A stretch of DNA of 64,000 bases from Naganishia liquefaciens (lineage: Eukaryota; Basidiomycota; Tremellomycetes; Filobasidiales; Filobasidiaceae): the NCBI GenBank assembly GCA_013423385.1, contig BLZA01000035.1:186001-250000 (forward strand), read 5' to 3'. Numbering within the stretch: the stretch's first letter is position 1; each line of letters opens with the position of its first letter. Of this stretch, positions 23,527-34,546 are shown one piece after another. The translations under genes and the position numbers were made by a program. Under the pieces are notes generated by a model. The model had not been told where the DNA came from, did not search any database, and was given only the letters and a program-made list of their open reading frames with translations.

Positions 23527-25018
23527 CAGCTGAGCCTTCGCGAGGCATCGACTCGAGGCTTAACGGCTGCAGGAGAGCCTAGCTGGGAGCCTGCACCGAG
23601 CTTTGCAACAACGGCAGCTGCGTAGCTGCCGGCATGTCCGTCCGCTGGGCCTCCGGTAATTCCTCATCTCGCTCGCCGGTCCTCCTAGCTGTCCTGCTTT
23701 CCAGGCCTGTATAGACTCTCGCAGCTTCAACCTGCGAATACGTTCACTTCAACGCTCCTCAGAGTTTCGCAATATCATTGATGCTGTGGAATGACAGTCG
23801 GACCATCGGACACATTCTCCAAGCATAGCTAACATGATCGAGAATAGCGAGACGGCCCCCATGCAACGCCCCGGAAGATAGCTTTGAGCAAAAAACCGCA
23901 TCCCCGCATGCGAATAATCTTCGCCAGTGACACGGAGACTGTAATTATGACGAGGAAGTCGAGTAGGGAGTTACGGCCAACGAGCAGGAAGAGGCAGAAA
24001 CAGCTGTGAGCCCTTGAGTACTCTCGTTCCTACGCTCGATATCTCATATCGTCAATCTTTTAAGTAAAAGTTCTCGCGCGAGGGTAGAACATCCCGCGTT
24101 TTGGCTAAGCTTCCACGCTAAGGTGGCTTTACAGCTTTCGACCAGCACTTGAACGCAGAGGAACTGGTTGAGCCAGCTGTAGTCCTGCATGTCTACAGCT
24201 GAGGCAGCTACGGAGGCCAATGACCGCCTGGCTGCCAACGCGAACTTCCCCATGCATGAACAACTGTTGTAATTGAAATGATGAGTGGCCAGCTCAGTCG
24301 CTGGAGCTGTCGCCAAACCTGTCGCGGTGTTGCTATGTATCTGCGCCGTCTCCCACGGAATTGGCTGAATTGACAGGGTGGCGCGAAAGAGCGGGAAGAG
24401 CCGGCCTGCGGGAAGTAGCAGAATATCTCCTTCCATCCTATCTTTCGAGCTCGCTTTCGGGGAGCGTATCGGGACCAGGCTTGGTGAACCAGCTGGTGAT
24501 ATTCATCTCCTGACCTCCGCTGCTCCAGTCGCGACCCTCCTACGACTGTTGAAATTCAAGAGCTGCATCGATGCACGTTGGCAGCTTTCCACAAGCTTGA
24601 ATATGGCATCCTCACCACAATCTCCTGCAATTTTTAACCCCTCACATCTAGGAAGACAGTCGACCACAACATATGCCAGAGTCCATGCCAGGCAGCTTGC
24701 TGGGCGACAGCTTAGGCAGGCTAAAGCTGCTGATAGGCCTACGTATGCCCCATGCCGATCGTGTCGATCTTTCTTCTTCTGAATCACCATCAACTATATA
24801 GTCTCGTCGATCTCCCGAGCAGATCTTTCCGAGACCCGCGCCGAGCACATTTCCCGTGTGCCGGGCGAGACACTTTGCAAAAGTCTGTCAATTCAGAACG
24901 CTACACATGAGATTAATTCAATCAGAGCTATGACGAAAGTTAGAGAGAGCTATGCTGAAAGCTGCCATGAAAGATGAAGAAGCAGCTCAGGACCCCCTTT
25001 CGACAGGTCGTCCAGCTG
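23527..25018. promoter_or_regulatory. Cluster of seven CAGCTG palindromes (E-box type)
   Basis: Exact CAGCTG at 23527, 23615, 24001, 24174, 24196, 24490 and 25013. By chance about 0.4 would be expected in 1.5 kb of even base composition. CAGCTG is an E-box form (CANNTG) bound by bHLH proteins in general. The cluster lies 0.7-2.2 kb upstream of TF2. Function is inferred only from density. Confidence 0.4.
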
Positions 25019-26765
25019 GTTCGGTGGATCGAGCTTTGCGAAGTCTGGCTGAAAGCATCGGTGGCAGATAGCTTTCAGATGATACGGATCAAGGAGATGA
25101 CCCGAAGCGCTGATCAGATACACCGGAGCCGAGCATGTCTCATGCGTTGAGCTGGCAGCGTGATAAATTCTCGAGCTCGATTTTCCTATCAAATGACCAG
25201 CCACTCAGCCACTTTTCAGTCAGTGACGCCGGCAGGTAGTGAATAGTGACTGTGTGTTACGGGAAGGAAATCCTTCAAGACATCCTCCTGCCAATTTCAA
25301 CCCAACTTTCTACCTCACCTCGCGGGCATCAAGCCAGTGTCACCAATTCCGTTGACCCATTGCCGTTCGTCTGTCTTGTCCGATGGGCTGCAGGGTAGCC
25401 CATGATTTCGGATGGTTGATACAGAGAAGTCTCTGTGATTCACACCTTTCTCCAGCTCTTTCTCCCTCATGAGTCGTAACGAAAACACGGCAACATGGAA
25501 GGATCCTCCCTGCTAACCATGTGGCGCGCCACGAGATTTCATAATGATCTATAGCACGAGGCGAATGGGAATTATCGAATGAGTTCTGATTATCAGAGAC
25601 AAACCGACTTGACTCGGGTGCCCGATCCGCAATTGGTTCCGCTGCTGATGCCGCAAAGGCTTGCAAATGTGGCAAGTCACGAGCACGACAAGTAGAGAAT
25701 GAGGCGGACCGTCGAGTAGGCTATTAAGCAATATCTCTCAGAATTGGCGTTCAGACAAGAGACCTTGCAAAGAGCCTCTCATCGGTAGCCATCGCAAAAC
25801 CAACGCCCGCTGCGAAGATGCCAACTTTACAAAACAAGAGTCCCCAATGAACACAGTTTCTGGGTTCATCCGCTCCAGTCTCTCGGTGTGTGATGCCAAG
25901 CGAATTCCATTGGTATGGAACGAAAACGGGCGAGAAGCTCTAGGATCTTTGAACAATATATAAAAGTCTCCCAAGTCCTTGCCATGACACTGCCGAAATC
26001 AACGGAAAGACGCCGCGACCAGCCACGTCAGTTCCGATCGAGCCACGCTCACAGTGGCTTCAAAAGGCAAGACAGACGTTAGCGAGCTTTTGGGCGAAAG
26101 TTTTGTGCTGTAGAGACGATTCAGGAAGGTTGTCGAACCGCTTCCGCGGTTTCTCTGCAGCTGAGAGATTCAAGACGCTGCTTCGCGATATATGGGGTCA
26201 GAATGGGCAGTCCATAAAATGAATCCAGAGTCTTAACATACGTAAAATCAAATCCGGTTCTTCGCGTGTAAACTGCCTTGGTCACCGGTGAATGCAGAAC
26301 TTTATTATCCTGTTCCGCTCTTGCGGACGATCCGCCAAGACGCCAGCTTCATATCTCGGCCCTGTACTGCGCGTCATGCTGAAGACCCTCAATATCGCGG
26401 TTGAAAGCTCGTTCGCAGATTTGGCCGCTTACAATGACCATTCCAAGGGAATCAACCTGAGATCGGCACTCTTTCTGGGTGATCAATAACATGCATAGTA
26501 CAGAGGTATCGACCGCTGTGAATCAATAATGGCGTTTTCACGGAAAGTAAGGTTGGTTCATATCCACGTTCAATGGGAAGGCTGCAGAGCTGGCTGCAGA
26601 CTTGGAGACAGTCGCAAAGGCCCAAACGCGTTTTCAACTTGCTTCTGCTCATCTCTAGATCTGTTATCAGCAAAGACCTATGAGATGACCTTGCGTCGCC
26701 TGTGGAGCCACTCAAGCTCAATTTATGAGCTCGGTCGTGAGATCAACAACATGTCACCCTCTGTC

Positions 26766-26798
26766 ACCATCGCCGGACCATATCGGACCATCGCCGGA
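26766..26798. promoter_or_regulatory. 12-bp direct repeat, 21-bp spacing, in carrier promoter
   Basis: ACCATCGCCGGA occurs at 26766-26777 and 26787-26798, with starts 21 bases apart, two helical turns, so both copies face the same side of the DNA. It is about 290 bases before the carrier ATG. This could be a paired binding site. Confidence 0.4.
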
Positions 26799-27035
26799 CG
26801 GCTTTGCGCTTCGAGCCGAGGGCTGCGCTACGGCTCGACGCTAATGACGCGCGCGGGGAGTATGATCGAACCGGCTCAAGTTGGATGTCCAAGGTAGTAA
26901 CGAATGCGGTAGGGAACGAGTCGTCAAGCACCGTACAGGTGTAGGTCGAGCGATCAGGTTCTTGGCTAAAAGACCTGAGCGCGAGGACCGACTACGTGCC
27001 TACGAAAATCCCAAAACTCCGAAAGACTCGTCGAC

Positions 27036-27042
27036 TATATAC
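27036..27042 (+). promoter_or_regulatory. TATA box of the mitochondrial carrier gene
   Basis: TATATAC, 52 bases before the ATG at 27088. It argues that the longer open frame reaching back to 26881 is not translated. Confidence 0.55.
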
Positions 27043-27087
27043 CGTCGGATCGTTGGATCCGCATATTCCGATACCCATATCGACATC

Positions 27088-28357
27088 ATGTCGTCTACCG
27101 CTCTCAAGGAAGAGAGCCCTGCCGAATCCTCAGCTATGGCACGGGAAAGAGATAACCATGAAGCACCGCCGTCCGCTGCATTAACAAAAGGGAAAAGCCG
27201 GATGTCGTCCAACGAGAATCCCCGGACACCAGCCATTCCTCAAATGTATCATAGCATGATAGCCGGAGCCGGAGCAGGATTGGTCTCAAGTATTGCGACG
27301 TGCCCCCTAGATGTCATCAAGACGCGTCTGCAAGCTTCCTCCGCGCCTGGAGAATCGGTAAAGAGCCTCATCACGACGATTTGGCGGACGAGTGGAATAC
27401 GCGGGATGTATCGAGGACTGGGGCCGACGATATTGGGATACCTTCCAACCTGGGGAATCTACTTCAGCGTATATGACGATATCAAGGATAAGCTCGGAAA
27501 GAGCATCGGAGCTTCAGGAAACGGAGGAGGGCAAGGATCAGCAGGGAATGAGCAGTGGTTGGTGCACATCCTGGCAGCGATGACAGCCGGAGCGACCGGA
27601 ACGATCGCGACAAATCCGCTGTGGGTCATAAAAACACGGTTCATGGTGAGTGTCACTGGTCTGTCTTTCGCGTCTGCATCTGACCTGGCTACAGGCACAA
27701 TCCGTAACGTCACCGAACGAGAGGCGGTACAAACACACCCTCGACGCCTGCCGGACAATATATCGGGAAGAAGGCATTCGCGCATTCTACAAAGGTCTTG
27801 CACCGAGTCTCCTCGGCGTGACACACGTAGCCGTGCAGTTTCCGCTATACGAGCAGTTGAAGATTTGGGCAGGTATGTCTGGACGCTTCCCTATATCGCT
27901 CCCGCAATTGACATATATCCTCCTTTACAGCATCGGACGAAGGCAAACCTCTCAGCTCACGGACGATTCTCGCATGTTCGGCTTCCTCCAAGATGGTGGC
28001 CTCCTGTGTCACGTACCCACACGAGGTTCTACGGACACGCCTACAAGTACATCGGACGGAGCACGGTAAACGGCAAGGCGCGATTCCAAGGGCGTCATTC
28101 GCAGAGGCTTCGTCTGTGATCGTGGAACCGATACCGAAAAGTCCACCGAAAGGACTGATCGACGAGGCGAAATTCATCTTCAAGCATAGCGGACTCAAGG
28201 GGTTCTATCGGGGGTTGAGCATCAACCTGGTGCGGACGGTGCCGAGTAATGCGGTGACAATGTTGACGTAAGTAAAAACTTCAAAGTCGAATCAATTCGG
28301 CTGAGGGTTCTGTCTCGCAGATATGAATTGATCATGAGGCGGCTGGCCGAGTCATAG
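27088..28357 (+). CDS. YIA6: Mitochondrial carrier, NAD+ (Yia6/Ndt1) type
   Basis: Inner-membrane carrier, probably importing NAD+ into mitochondria. Exons 27088-27645, 27695-27872, 27931-28267 and 28321-28357 sum to 1110 nt, 369 aa. Three mitochondrial-carrier repeats are visible with signatures CPLDVIKTRLQ, NPLWVIKTRF and YPHEVLRTRLQ. The W in the second signature is typical of the nucleotide, folate, FAD and NAD branch. FLPTW-like GYLPTWGIYFSVYDD, GLAPSLLGVTHVAVQFPLYE and SSKMVASCVTYPHEVLRTR match the Yia6/Yea6 pattern well as I recall it; the pyrimidine (Rim2) and folate/FAD (Flx1) carriers are the alternatives. A polar N-terminal extension of about 50 residues precedes repeat 1. The start is set by a TATA box 52 bp upstream and by the ATG context. 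Confidence 0.88.
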
Positions 28358-29065
28358 AGGGCGCACAGGTCGGAACTAAACCCTAATCACGAGCTGTTGC
28401 CGACGTCGGGTAAAAGCAATTGGGGTTACACGACGAGAAAAGGAAAGGATGGTCCACTGGACCGTCGCGACAATACAGAAAAGGCGACGGTCGAGAAGGA
28501 AACCTGTCGCCGGACGCAGAGGCGATCGATGAAGATCTCTGACTAATCGCGGTCAGATTGCAGTATAGACGCCATTGTAAAGGAATTAAGAGAGCACCAA
28601 GTATGAATGCATAGACTGATCCGCATCAACATCGAACATAGGAATTGTATGGAAGTTCGATTCGTAAATCATAGCAGAACCGCATGCCATCAATAAGGAA
28701 GTCCTCATCAAAGGTTCAGGGTCACAAGGAGAAAGGGTATCGGCTTCTTAATGACATTTGCGCGTAAATGCGAAGCGCGATTAGGATATTGCACCTTTCA
28801 ATTTCGAATCGAGGATAACAGGGGCTGCGCTTCAAGGGAAGTTCTGTTTTCCTACCGTCTGGCCATTTTCACCTGCATTTGAAGGCTGATCAGCGGCTAT
28901 CGATACGTTCTGGAGACATATATCCTTAGAACGACCGACTCTGAGGGTATCCGCAATTTGACGGAAATCGCCAATCCGCGCCTCACTCTTGTCAACGTAG
29001 AGAGCAATAGCATCCTCTCAGCATCGACTTTTGCTATCTCCCCATCTCCCAACCGATATCCACAC
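28358..29065. other. Intergenic region
   Basis: About 700 bases with carrier 3' UTR and the promoter of the next gene. The open frame of the next gene extends back to about 28958 without an ATG. Nothing else seen. Confidence 0.4.
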
Positions 29066-29881
29066 ATGCCATCTCGGAAACAATTTGCTGCAATTACGCA
29101 AGCTGTGACGCTTGCACGAAAATTCGAAAAACAGCTCGAGAGCATGCTGCAGAGCAATATTGAGACAGACGCTTCTGCGACGAAAGGTGCAGATGATTGG
29201 CCGGCATCTTCAACGCCTGCACTTGACAAAGATGATACTATCCGCTTCGAACAAATGTTGGCCGGGCTGAAGTCAGTCAGAGGTGATGAAATGTTCAATC
29301 CGCACAAGCGCACGGCTCTTTTCAACCTTCTAAACGTGCCTCTGGATTCAAGGATGAGAAACAACTTTGCGGACCTTGAGAGGATTTTGCGAGACCTACT
29401 TACCCAGCTGAATGCGTCTTTTGAAAACGAGAAAGACATACTCCTGGACTCGAACGAATTTCCAGTTAAGGCTGGAAGTGTGTCTTTCGAAGACACGGTG
29501 ACCGTTTTCTTCTATCCAGCAGAGTCAATCATTGAAGAGCCATCTACCAGTGTCCAGCAGCAAAATAAGACTCCAGCAGAATCTCAACTCTCGAGCCACG
29601 AGAAGGCCGAGGCTGCCCGAAGACTGAACCAGGGTGAAAGTTTTAGGCTGATTTTCGAATTGAAGGCTCCTTCTACTTCCGATCATACTGCGAATGGACC
29701 TGCATCCTTCTCGACACCGACGCTGAGTGATTGGCTCAGCAAGGTTGACACGGCCAACGACAAAGTATCTGTGGGTCCTGCACCGAGCGAGACGGTATCC
29801 GCTTTTAAGAGGTTCGAAACAACATCTGTGAGGGGACATTTGAGCCGGTACGGAAGGATCTGGTATCAATTTGACCGATGA
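29066..29881 (+). CDS. Unrecognised protein, 271 aa, single exon
   Basis: Not recognised. The first ATG in the open frame (MPSRKQFAAITQ) gives 271 aa without introns, unusual here since almost all other genes are spliced. The N-terminal 130 residues look helical and charged (KFEKQLESMLQSN; RMRNNFADLERILRDLLTQL), the middle has a strand-like stretch (VSFEDTVTVFFYP) and the rest is Ser/Thr-rich and polar. No signal peptide or membrane segment. The frame is open back to 28958, so a spliced upstream exon is possible. Codon use looks like its neighbours. It lies downstream of the NAD-type carrier in the same direction. Confidence 0.55.
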   Translation: MPSRKQFAAITQAVTLARKFEKQLESMLQSNIETDASATKGADDWPASSTPALDKDDTIRFEQMLAGLKSVRGDEMFNPHKRTALFNLLNVPLDSRMRNNFADLERILRDLLTQLNASFENEKDILLDSNEFPVKAGSVSFEDTVTVFFYPAESIIEEPSTSVQQQNKTPAESQLSSHEKAEAARRLNQGESFRLIFELKAPSTSDHTANGPASFSTPTLSDWLSKVDTANDKVSVGPAPSETVSAFKRFETTSVRGHLSRYGRIWYQFDR

Positions 29882-31363
29882 GCCAAAGTAGTTGCTTGTT
29901 TCTGTGCGATAGCTGTTGCTGAGTTGTTTCGATACCATCCGTGGATGCGGAGCAGGTCCGATAGAAGAAATCTGAGAATTCTCATTGATAAAAGCATTCG
30001 CATTTCAAGGATTGTGTTGCCCTCGGCTCCTTGGTAGCTCCCATGGCATTCATATTAGACATGATGTATCTTCCCTGAAATGCAATAAGATCGACTGCGG
30101 AATCAGCGTGCGCGTCGAGACTCGAGAGCCAAGCTCTGGACATTGGAAAGGGGAGCGGGGTATTAGGCAGTGACTGTCTCTGCTTTGCATCCAGAAGGGT
30201 GTCAATATGGGCACAGAAGCGGATCGTCACAAAGGAAAGCTTATCTAACTTTTGAGAGTGCAGAAATACATTCTTCGTTGCAAGACGTACGCACTGAAGG
30301 ACTAATGGTGTCCGGCAAAGACCTATATTGGCAAGCTTTGCTTCTGCTTGGCTTTCCCTGGGCGTGACATCCGATGGAAGGTCCAGGTCGAAGTGTCCAC
30401 AGGCTTCTGTCCGGAGGCCAGAGGAGACATCAAGGAGAGAACTCGGGATGCGAGCATGCTCGAATGGTTTGGCTTTCATATCGTCTGTACTTCCAGCACC
30501 TCAGCACACTTTCCCTTAGCCCTCTCAAGCAATCGGCACAGACCCGCATGGCATCAGGTCGTCATGACGTCTTGAATAAGGTTATATCCCAGTCGCGATG
30601 CCGTACAATGAACAGCAAACGACAACAGCCAATTTGTAACGTTACTGTGCACAGAATCTCACCCTCGACTCCCGTGCACGACGGCCAAAGGGAGGTGACA
30701 GGTGCACCTTGACCTTTCAAGATTCGGCCATTGCAGCGTGTCTTTCATGTACCGCCTTCTGCGTCCAGATCTCGCGTTCTACCTGCCGTTCCATATTACC
30801 GTAATTGCAAGCACTTGGAAATAAGTGCGGGCATTTTATGAAGGCCATCTTCCAGGCTTGCGCGAGTATGGAGTGGTATGGAATCGATGATTGTGGGATG
30901 GCTCGCATGATGCCCCACCACTGCTATGCCGTATGATGACGTCGGATCTGTTTGGACCAACCGACATAAGGCGAAGCTCAACCAAAAGCACGCACGACAC
31001 CTGCGAATCTTGCGGCCCCCCGGCCCACTTTCTGGCCTTGTCGCCGAGCAGGAACCTCAGTCCGAAACACTAGGATTGCTCGAGGATTTCGAAGAGTCTT
31101 GGTATAGGAGATTGATAGGCAGGTCCTATGTGGTGCATCGCGATGTTGATATGTTACACGGCTCTCCGATAGCCTGACGGCCGACTCTTCGATACAGCCA
31201 TTCCGCATTCCTTCTAGCGATCTTGCCGATCCACCCACCCGCTATTTGCCGGTTGCGATCTTCCCAACATTCCGTCCTAGTCAAATTACTGCGCTCCTGA
31301 TCGAAAATCGCGGAGGATCCCGTTTATGGGTCTTGATGTCTCGTTCGATGCAGGAAAAGGCGT
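29882..31363. other. 1.5-kb intergenic region
   Basis: Only short overlapping frames on both strands; none shows a domain or credible splice signals. It is flanked by the 3' ends of the unknown gene and the TOM6-like gene, so it should contain little promoter. A missed small gene or non-coding RNA is possible. Confidence 0.4.
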
Positions 31364-31634
31364 TTAGAATCCGGGAACGAGGATTCCACCGAAGTTTCGG
31401 ACAGCAAAGACACCAACAGCGAACGTAGTGACACCGAGGAGGATACTATATCACGAAAGCTAGCGTGTAAGCATTATCACCACGTACACGACGAGAAGAC
31501 ACGACGCACTTCAAGTTTCCAGCCCTGAACTCCGGGTTGACAACCTGATTTTGCCAGAACGCGGAAAGAACATTCTTGGGCGAGTCGGAACCGGGGTTAC
31601 CGATGTATCGTGGTTGAACGGGACGGCCTGACAT
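31364..31634 (-). CDS. Tiny single-pass membrane protein, TOM6-like
   Basis: Two exons (31510-31634 and 31364-31445, 64-nt intron) encode 68 aa. The N-terminal 40 residues are soluble (MSGRPVQPRYIGNPG...; VLSAFWQNQVVNPEFRAGN); the rest is one membrane helix (ILLGVTTFAVGVFAVRNFGG) with a short ILVPGF end. This layout, a short cytosolic domain and a C-terminal helix ending a few residues later, resembles the small outer-membrane translocase subunit Tom6; other small mitochondrial or ER subunits are also possible. The splice joint is clean (AA|T ATC CTC). It is too short for most gene finders. It is head-to-head with ALG11, 222 bases between start codons. The gene is well supported as coding; the name is a guess. 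Confidence 0.6.
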
Positions 31635-31856
31635 TGTGTTTGTACGACGGGATAGCTGTGGGATAGGAGAGCGGTGCAGGATGAAGATGGCGAGGAGGAA
31701 CTCAAGGTCAAGGCTGTCATGTCTTTTTCCGAGCGACCGTTGATCGAGTATTACGTAAGGCAATTCTGACGAATCTCCACCTCGTCTTGCTTGACCTAGG
31801 TCAGTCGAGGTCAGTCGTGCTTCATTACCCGTCGAAAATCTCGTCTCGCGGCAACG
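31635..31856. promoter_or_regulatory. 222-bp divergent promoter, TOM6-like / ALG11
   Basis: The whole gap between the two ATGs is 222 bases, so both 5' UTRs and both core promoters share it. A direct repeat AGGTCAGTCG(A/T) occurs at about 31797-31817 near the ALG11 start. Confidence 0.5.
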
Positions 31857-33964
31857 ATGAACAGACCAGTTCCGCCACCGATCAGGAAAGGCCTGCCAGC
31901 TACGGGATTCCGCCCTCCTCGCGCCGGCAAACCAGTATTTGCGAATAGTCAGCAAGAAGACATCGCCCCGATTTACCTTTATCTTTCCCTCATACCGATC
32001 CTCCTCCTCATCGGTGTCGGGCTGGCAGGACTTGGACTGACGAGATTGAGGGAGCGGAATGAGAAGCGCAAATTAAAAGTCCTGGAGGAATACGGATGGA
32101 AGAATGCGGAGAGCGAGGAGGAGCCCAAGCCAGAGAATACGAAGGATTCGGGACTGAGGAATCGGAAAAGGGGAACGACGAATACACCGACTGCTGTCAA
32201 GGTAACACAAGATAAGCCACTCATCGTTGGCTTTTGGCACCCCTATTGGTAAGCGGAACTCTTGATGTTTCATCTCCTCTGCTGACTACGAGAGTCATTT
32301 CAGCAACGCAGGTGGAGGTGGTGAACGGGTTCTCTGGACAGCAATCGCTTGGGTTCAGGCGACACATACAAATGGACGTGTCCTCTCAGTCGTATACACA
32401 GGTGACTATCCTGAAACTTCAAAAGAGGAGATCCTGCACAAAGTCAAGGTGTGTTTCGTCCGTCATTGCACGCGAGTCGCCGCTGACCTCGCTGCGCAAG
32501 GCACGCTTCGATATCACCCTCGACCCCGCTTCAATCCACTTCGTACCACTCCGTTCGCGGCATGTCATTTCCGACTCTTACTGGCGGAGATTTACGCTCC
32601 TTGGTCAAAGTGCGGGAAGTGTATGGCTCGCGCTGCAGGGAATGGTGCTGGACAGGGATGGATTCTGGCCTGATATCTTTATCGGTGAGCACGACTTTCG
32701 AGCAACGTAGACCGGTCTGACGTCCAGGCGTATAGATACCATGGGTTATGCCTTCACCTTGCCGCTCGTATCGATGCTATCGGGACATACCGTTCCGCTG
32801 GGCTCATACATTCACTATCCTGTCATCTCCACGGATATGTTGAGGAGAGTCAAGGAGCGCAAAGTGGAGGGAACGAATCAGCAAGGTATCAGCGCAAGCC
32901 GATGGCGGACCTGGGGGAAGCTTCTGTAAGCACAAGTTCGCTCAGAGGAGACATTACGCTAAATTCAAAGTACAGCTACTATCGCATATTTACGCAGTTA
33001 TATGCTGTTGCGCTCATGTTCTCCAACGTGACTATGACTAACTCGAGCTGGACGCAGAACCACATTTCAAACCTGATTCAGCTCGGTCGACGGTCCTTCC
33101 TCAGCAGTTTACTCAACTTTGACCGCCGCCAAGACACGCCGCAGGATAGTGCCACCGCAACACACGACTCTCGCGGTCAACTCGTACACGATCCACCGCG
33201 AATTGTCTACCCGCCGTGCGACACTCACGAATTCCTCCAACTCGGCAACCTGGCTTCGAGGAAACCCATCATGGTTTCGCTTGCGCAGTTTCGTCCGGAA
33301 AAGGATCATGCCAAGCAGATCGAAGCGTTGGCGTTGTTGTTCGAACGGCACCCAGAATGGCGAGCGAAGGGCGTGAAGCTGATCATGCTGGGCAGTTGTC
33401 GGAATGAGGAGGACGAGGCGCGAATTCGGGGACTGAAGGCGCTTGCAGAAGACCGCCGTGTCACAGTGAGTCCCCTGCCTGTCCGAGCTAGTAGCCTTTC
33501 TGAGCTTTTAAATACTAGGGCGATGTCGAGTTCGTGGTCAATGCGCCCTTTTCCGATATCGTACAACGGCTTGGTGAAGCTTCAATCGGAATGAACACTA
33601 TGGTTGACGAGCACTTTGGGATCAGTGTAGTAGAGTTCATGGTATGTCGCTTCAGGTCTCGTCTGTATTGCGCTGACTCGTTCAGGCGGCTGGCCTGATT
33701 CCCCTTGCACATGCATCGGCCGGCCCTTTGCTGGACATTGTCACACCGACGACCAAAGGAGCACGCACGGGATTCCACGGGACGGACGCATCGTCATTTG
33801 CGGATCGGATGCATGAAATACTGAGCATGCCCGTGAAGGAGCAAGAAAAGATCCGCCGGGCGGCTCGAGAAAAGGCGGTAGAAGCGTTCTCGCAAGAGGT
33901 CTTTGAACGGGGATGGAAGGAAGCGTGGGTTCGGCTGATAGACATGAGAGTCCGGAAGCGGTAG
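31857..33964 (+). CDS. ALG11: GDP-Man:Man3GlcNAc2-PP-Dol alpha-1,2-mannosyltransferase
   Basis: Adds the fourth and fifth mannose to the lipid-linked oligosaccharide on the cytosolic face of the ER for N-glycosylation. Exons 31857-32248, 32304-32448, 32501-32684, 32736-32925, 32976-33465, 33519-33641 and 33686-33964 give 1803 nt, 600 aa. One membrane anchor at residues about 38-61 ([21 protein letters not shown]) precedes the GT-B fold. Hallmarks: GFWHPYC joined to [68 protein letters not shown], and the GT4 E-x7-E motif EHFGISVVE at about residue 505. The N-terminal extension before the catalytic domain is about 60 residues longer than I would expect. All frames open; intact. Confidence 0.95.
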
Positions 33965-34546
33965 TGTTAGAGGACGACTAGTTGTGCAGTACAAATGACA
34001 AGAGTTTTACCCATGGTTCTGGTCAATTATGCCAGCAGAATGGCTCGAACCTTGATTGGTTATACGTTTCGTAATCATAGTCACTCCGATTGAGGACTTT
34101 ACCATAACGATTGCATGGCTGGCATACTCTTGTAGATCCGTTGCAAAAAGGTCTAAAAAGAAACGATCAAATAACTTCATCACTGTCATCTCATTATGCA
34201 AAGACGGGACGCGAGGCTTATCGGGAGGGACAAGATTTCCGGCCATGTTGACTTCTGAGGCGATTGTGCTGGAATGTCAACATACACCGGGCGTAATCAA
34301 TACCTGACTTTGCAACACCATGGGTGATGTCATGCGTCCTTTTTCTCAGACTCAGCATACACCGCCATGTTCGACAAAGGAGGCGGCGGTTGTGAAAAGA
34401 GTACAAAAAAGAAGGGTAAGGCTTCAATTCAGGAAGTGCATTCCCTATATACTCGGGGAATGTTTCGAGAAAAATGCCCCCTCTTGAGCCCTGACTTTAG
34501 CCGTTTCTCACGGTATTTCCCAAGTCCCCTCGGATCGAGTCACTCT
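33965..34546. other. Intergenic region upstream of small C2H2 gene
   Basis: No supported gene. A TATATAC at 34446-34452 lies about 95 bp before the next start. The downstream open frame extends back to an ATG at 34367, upstream of this TATA box, which argues against that start. Confidence 0.45.
34446..34452 (+). promoter_or_regulatory. TATA box of small C2H2 gene
   Basis: TATATAC followed 95 bases later by ATG 34547; used to choose the start codon. Confidence 0.5.

Larger units (their letters stand above)
22900..27035. other. About 4.2-kb intergenic block upstream of TF2 and of the carrier gene
   Basis: The largest gene-free stretch. It lies between the divergent TF2 (minus) and YIA6-like (plus) genes, so it holds both promoters. 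Short frames such as 24378-24782 have no domain character. The part 23.5-25.0 kb is rich in AGCTG words, with seven exact CAGCTG palindromes. No transposon ends, ribosomal or transfer RNA recognised. A non-coding transcript cannot be ruled out. Confidence 0.5.

Noticed and set aside
24378-24782. 134-codon plus frame in the long intergenic block
   Set aside because: Arg/Ser-rich random-looking sequence, no recognisable motif, lies among the AGCTG-rich DNA.
34030-34060. tRNA B-box-like string GGTTCGAGCC on the minus strand
   Set aside because: The flanking bases do not pair into a T arm and no A box or acceptor stem fits.
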